A DNA stretch of 64,000 bases. Source: Mycteria americana. Lineage: Eukaryota > Chordata > Aves > Ciconiiformes > Ciconiidae. The position numbers and the translations under genes were made by a program. Of this stretch, positions 60,433 to 64,000 are shown in pieces (position 1 is the stretch's first letter; each line of letters starts with the position of its first letter). The notes under the pieces are model-generated. The model was not told the DNA's origin. It searched no databases and saw nothing but the letters and a program-made list of their open reading frames with translations. The stretch is taken from assembly GCF_035582795.1 (NCBI RefSeq), contig NC_134368.1, positions 34,656,501 to 34,720,500 of the forward strand. Direction: 5' to 3'.

Positions 60433-61959
60433 TATGTCTTAAAATTAATGCAGCCTGTTATTTCCAAATGCTATTACCATATTTTCCAAAATATACTAGT
60501 ATTTGGAGCTCAGTCACCATTAGATCATTGGCCTACCCTGTGTATGAAAGGAAAAGGGAAATTTGACCTAGGAAGGCACATAAGAATTGCAACTAGCAGT
60601 TTTGCAGATGAGAGAAAAAACCCCACTCCTCAGCAGCAGCAGGAGCTGTGAATGTTTCCAATGCAAATTTGCAGTTTATATTACACAACTGTTCTGAGTT
60701 ATCTCCGAGATTCATTTCCTCTAAAACAAAGACTGGTAACCTTTTCAGAATATAATACTTGGTGGTATTCTAACTATTTAAAGGGGGGAATAATCTTTTA
60801 AAATACCATGTAGCAACAAAACCACCATTTTTCTTAATCTGTTACAGGAAATGGACAAAATGTTTAGGGTATGCTGATGTATACTCAGGTCATTGCATAA
60901 AACCCCTAAGACATTCTAGGCAGAACTGTAATAGGGCTGTAAAATGAAAAAGAAATAATGAAATTTCATCATTTTACTCCACACCTGGGCCCTGCTGGCT
61001 GCTTTACCACTAACCAGATAGCCCAGGGTGAAGTATCAGAGCAGGCTCAGGGAAGTAGGCCTCTGAACTCTACATGTGTATGTATTTATGAGGGCAGGGG
61101 AGCATTATGTATATCCTTTAAATTTTTTTTTTATGGATGCAGACAAAGCCTAGACTTCCTTTAAGATCTGTACATCCCTCTGCTTCCACATTTACTCTGG
61201 CCCTGGAGCTGTGGCCAGGGACACCATTCCCGATTCACATTGAACCGCGATCTTGTCTACTATGGGGTCTGCCTGTGACCTTTGACAGTCATTATTTTTC
61301 CTCCTCCCAGTCCAGTGTCTTCACTTTGCTCTGCATCTACCTTTGTGGCCCCTCCCTTCTCCTCCAAGAAAACCCTCAGATTTCAAGAAACAGCTTTTGA
61401 CAGCTCAGTGTGGGCATAAACATACACACAGTAAATGTTAAGTTTGCTACGTTCATCTCTTAGCCATGAAGAGATACCTGCACCTTCTCAATGTGCTTCA
61501 CACAGGCATCGGTCATACATGAAGACTGTGTCATGGACTATGCAGCCCCAAATAGCAAGACATAGATACTTCCTCTATTCTTCCACTGTGAGGCAGCTCT
61601 TCCTGAGAGGACTTTTGGGAACTTCTTTGCTGTGGCAGGCTAGACTGGGTGCAATAATTTGACTTAAAAATGTACTTTTGGTGTCTTAGGCCAACACTGA
61701 TCTGTGCCTGACATCCATCCATAGGGTTACCTGTGATATATAACCTGTACGGCTCTCACACTCTGCTCTGCTCCCTGCTCCCCTCTGCGGATCCAGCTAC
61801 AGGCCCAAAGGCAACCAACAGCTTGCGCCCGCGCAAAGCCACGCATGCCAAAGGGCTGCTGGCACCGACGAGCTAATTCAAGTAATAAACTTCCACAGGG
61901 GTCCCTGAGGCCGAGCTGATTTGGGATGCAGCTCTGTTCCTGCTCTGAACACGGAGTCC

Positions 61960-62930
61960 TGTGTGACTGTGCTGGGCCCGCGGTGCCTGGGGCAGCGATG
62001 GCCGGGGGGGACCCTGTCACCGTCCTCAACCGCCCGGTGAGGAGCTGCGGAGGAGACGGAGCTCAGAGCCCTGAGCCGCAGCGGAAGGAGTTCAGGCTGG
62101 ACACAAGTAGCCGACGCCTTCCCCGTGTGCGCGGGGAAGCGCCGCAGCAGGTGCCCTGTCCGGCAGGGGCGACCCGCCGCGGACCCCGCCCCGCCGGGCC
62201 CGCCCACGACGTTCCCCCTCAGCGGAGAAGCGCGCGTGGCGGCGGGAGCGGCCCCTGAGGCACCACGGCCACGACGCGCCTTCCCCCGGCGGGCAGCCCC
62301 GGGCAGGGAGCCCCGGCGCCGGCCGGCTCCTCCCCGTGCCGCGGCCCGCCGAGGCGCCGCGGGGCCGCCCCCCGCCGCCGTCGCCGCGTCCGCCGCGCCT
62401 CAGTCCAGCGTCCCGGCCGCTCCCGCCATGCGGCTCTGGGTGCTCCTCAGCCTGCTGCTGCTGCAGGAAACGCTGCCGCACGGTGAGCCGCGACCCCCGC
62501 CGCGCTCAGCTCCGCCGCCCCGCCGGGTTCCCCCACTTTGCGAGCCGCCCCGGGCTTTCCTTACCGCTGGGCCGCCTCCCCCGCCCTCAGCGCGGCCGCC
62601 CCTGCCCCGCGAAGCCGGCGGCGGGTGCCCGCGGCCGCCCCCCACTGCCCCCCGCCGTGACAGCCCCCGGGGCAGGGCCGGGAGCCATCCCGGGGGCGGC
62701 GGCGGGGCTCCCGTCTCTGCTGGGCAGAGGCGGAGGGAAGGCGGTTTGCTCTCTTGGTCTGCGGCCAGCGAGCCGCCGAGGCTTTCCGCCGGAGACCGAC
62801 AACGTGGTTTCATCCCATCCTGGGGTTTCGGGGAGAGGCGTTTGCGGCAATGCCGGCTGTCGAGCGGGGTCGACGTTTAAGTCCGCGCTTAAATCCCCGT
62901 GCCGCGGCCGGAGGAGGGTCAGTGCTGGAC
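61960..62930 (+). promoter_or_regulatory. PDGFRL: CpG island at the PDGFRL 5' end
   Basis: An abrupt change from AT-rich DNA to very GC-rich, CpG-dense DNA spans roughly 1 kb. Candidate Sp1-type GC boxes include CCCCGCCCC at 62184-62192 and GCCCGCCCA nearby, about 225-245 bases before the ATG. No TATA box is evident, consistent with a CpG-island promoter. The many long open frames here on both strands follow from GC content. Confidence 0.85.
62428..62482 (+). CDS. PDGFRL: PDGFRL first coding exon (signal peptide), partial gene
   Basis: The ATG at 62428, in context CCCGCCATGC, starts MRLWVLLSLLLLQETLPH. This is a signal peptide that aligns residue for residue in length with the start of human PDGFRL (MKVWLLLGLLLVHEALED). 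The donor CACG|GTGAGC ends the exon at 62482, one base into codon 19, the phase expected for this gene. PDGFRL encodes a secreted protein with immunoglobulin-like domains related to the PDGF receptor ectodomain, described as a candidate tumour suppressor. Those domains lie beyond the window. Its position directly downstream of SLC7A2 on the same strand matches mammalian gene order and strengthens the call. Confidence 0.85.
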
Positions 62931-63004
62931 GTGGGGCTCGGGTTAAAAAAAAAAAAAAATCCTTCACCCTGAATGCTGTTAAGCACTGAAAGAAGTTGTC
63001 AGGG

Positions 63005-63120
63005 GAGGCTGTAGAGTCTTCAGCCTTTGGGATAGTCGGAGCTCAACTGGACAAGGCTCTGAGCAGCTGAACGGGGTGGGAAGGGACTTTCAGAAGTCCT
63101 TTCCAGCCCAATTTTTCTTA
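63005..63120 (+). mobile_element. Diverged CR1 LINE 3' fragment
   Basis: The order GAGGCTGTAGAGTCTTCAGC, CAACTGGACAAGGCTCTGAGCAG, GGGACTTTCAGAAGTCCTTTC and CCAGCCCAATT follows the CR1 end, from the last codons of the reverse-transcriptase frame into the 3' UTR. It is more diverged than the copies at 10697 and 49078 and lacks the clean terminal repeats, so it is older. Confidence 0.75.
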
Positions 63121-63523
63121 TGACTACGTGCAAAGGAATTGCACTCTGGACCAGTGTGGTGCAGGAGAGGATTTCTGCTGAAAGATCTGGTCTGCGGGTG
63201 TGCACTACCACATCAAGAAAAGTGTTTTCTATTTGAGAAATAGGCAATAAAAACACAGAAGGAGAAACGAGTTGTATCTTGGGCAAAAGATTTCCCAGGC
63301 CTATGTTTTTCTTAGTTTGTCTAGTTTATACTGAGGTTTGACTGGGTGCTTCACGCTATGTCATCCAGAAGTTTAGCTGTGCAAGAAGGTAACTTGGCAT
63401 ATTTAATAACAGTTCCTTGTCTAAAGCTAGAGGTATAAATCCTAATGTAGACACTGTGATTTCAAAATAGCCTTCCTAATTTAGCTTATATTAGTTTATC
63501 AACAGTGAAATATGTCCCTCCAG

Positions 63524-63574
63524 ATTGTCCGTATGAGTGTTGATGTGTCACCCTGTATTGTCCGTAGGAGTGTT
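63524..63574. repeat. Imperfect direct repeat, period 33
   Basis: ATTGTCCGTATGAGTGTT at 63524-63541 recurs with one difference at 63557-63574. A related GATGTGTC.ACCCTGT segment lies between the copies and again near 63612-63628. This suggests a degenerate three-copy tandem repeat in PDGFRL intron 1. Confidence 0.75.
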
Positions 63575-64000
63575 TGGATGATTAACTTTCATTTGAAGTA
63601 CCACAAGTAGAGATGTGTCCACCCTGTTTTGTTACATTAGTTGTGACCACAAAGACTCTTCTCTCTCATCTTAATCCTGGTGGTTAAGAATTACACTTTA
63701 TGGTAACCTCACATGATTTTTTTTTTTTCAAGGAAGAGTTCATCAGTATTAATGAGAGTTGAAAGGTCTCTGATGCTGCCAAGATGTGCATGTGGCTATA
63801 GGAGAAGTCAAAACTGGATGCTTTTTAGCATTATGTGACTAACAGCCATTTGGGGATTGTTGTGTGTGCAACATCTGTGAGAACAAGGAGCAGACAAACA
63901 TTAAAGTGTAGGGTGAGACAAATACTATGAACCAGGAGCAAAAGTGCTGCGTGATGTGTTTCTGTGATGTATCGAGGCATAGTCTCCTGATGCGGCATGA

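Larger units (their letters stand above)
58741..61959. other. Intergenic region between SLC7A2 and PDGFRL
   Basis: There are no coding exons. It contains an A/C-rich simple stretch near 59228-59266, the solo LTR at 59850-60427, and otherwise unique AT-rich DNA that grades into the CpG island upstream of PDGFRL. Confidence 0.7.
62483..64000 (+). other. PDGFRL: PDGFRL intron 1, 5' part
   Basis: It begins at the GTGAGC donor. The first 450 bases are still CpG-island DNA, and AT-rich sequence with a CR1 fragment follows. No further exon is seen before the window ends. Confidence 0.75.

Noticed and set aside
62092..62967. Several long open frames on both strands in the CpG island
   Set aside because: Stops are rare in GC-rich DNA. 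The frames are proline/arginine/glycine-rich low-complexity translations without family signatures, and only the short PDGFRL signal-peptide exon is supported.

Overview
This window is vertebrate nuclear DNA, almost certainly from a bird. It is AT-rich and intron-dominated. It holds CR1 LINE fragments with the 3' end typical of sauropsids and a solo LTR of a family common in birds. Its genes have compact introns of about 0.3-3.3 kb. It contains one complete protein-coding region, SLC7A2 (cationic amino acid transporter CAT-2), and the first coding exon of the next gene, PDGFRL. Both are on the + strand, in the same order and orientation as in mammals.

Positions 1-35748 hold no convincing protein-coding exon. 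They are the 5' flank and/or 5' non-coding introns of SLC7A2. Recognisable content is a CR1 fragment (10697-11370, minus), a short LTR scrap (18248-18285), several short tandem duplications, and one candidate promoter plus 5' exon near 29399-29541.

Positions 35749-53057 hold the SLC7A2 coding exons. I placed each splice boundary by GT-AG signals, continuous reading phase and similarity to the CAT family. Eleven exons are used per transcript and predict 654 or 653 residues, depending on which of two tandemly duplicated alternative exons is used (45187-45326 or 45735-45871). These are the CAT-2B-type and CAT-2A-type cassettes. The 2B-type exon differs from the mammalian sequence at both positions reported to control substrate affinity (K370 and S382 here). 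That is the most interesting biological observation in the window.

Positions 53058 to about 58740 are a long 3' UTR with several AATAAA signals. A solo LTR with a perfect 5-bp target-site duplication (59850-60427, minus) lies in the short intergenic gap. A CpG island (about 61960-62930) covers the PDGFRL promoter and first coding exon (62428-62482). The rest is PDGFRL intron 1, with another CR1 fragment at 63005-63120.

I see no bacterial-type system, CRISPR array, tRNA or rRNA gene, and no evidence of a wholly new system. The findings concern isoform biology, splicing architecture and transposon insertions.
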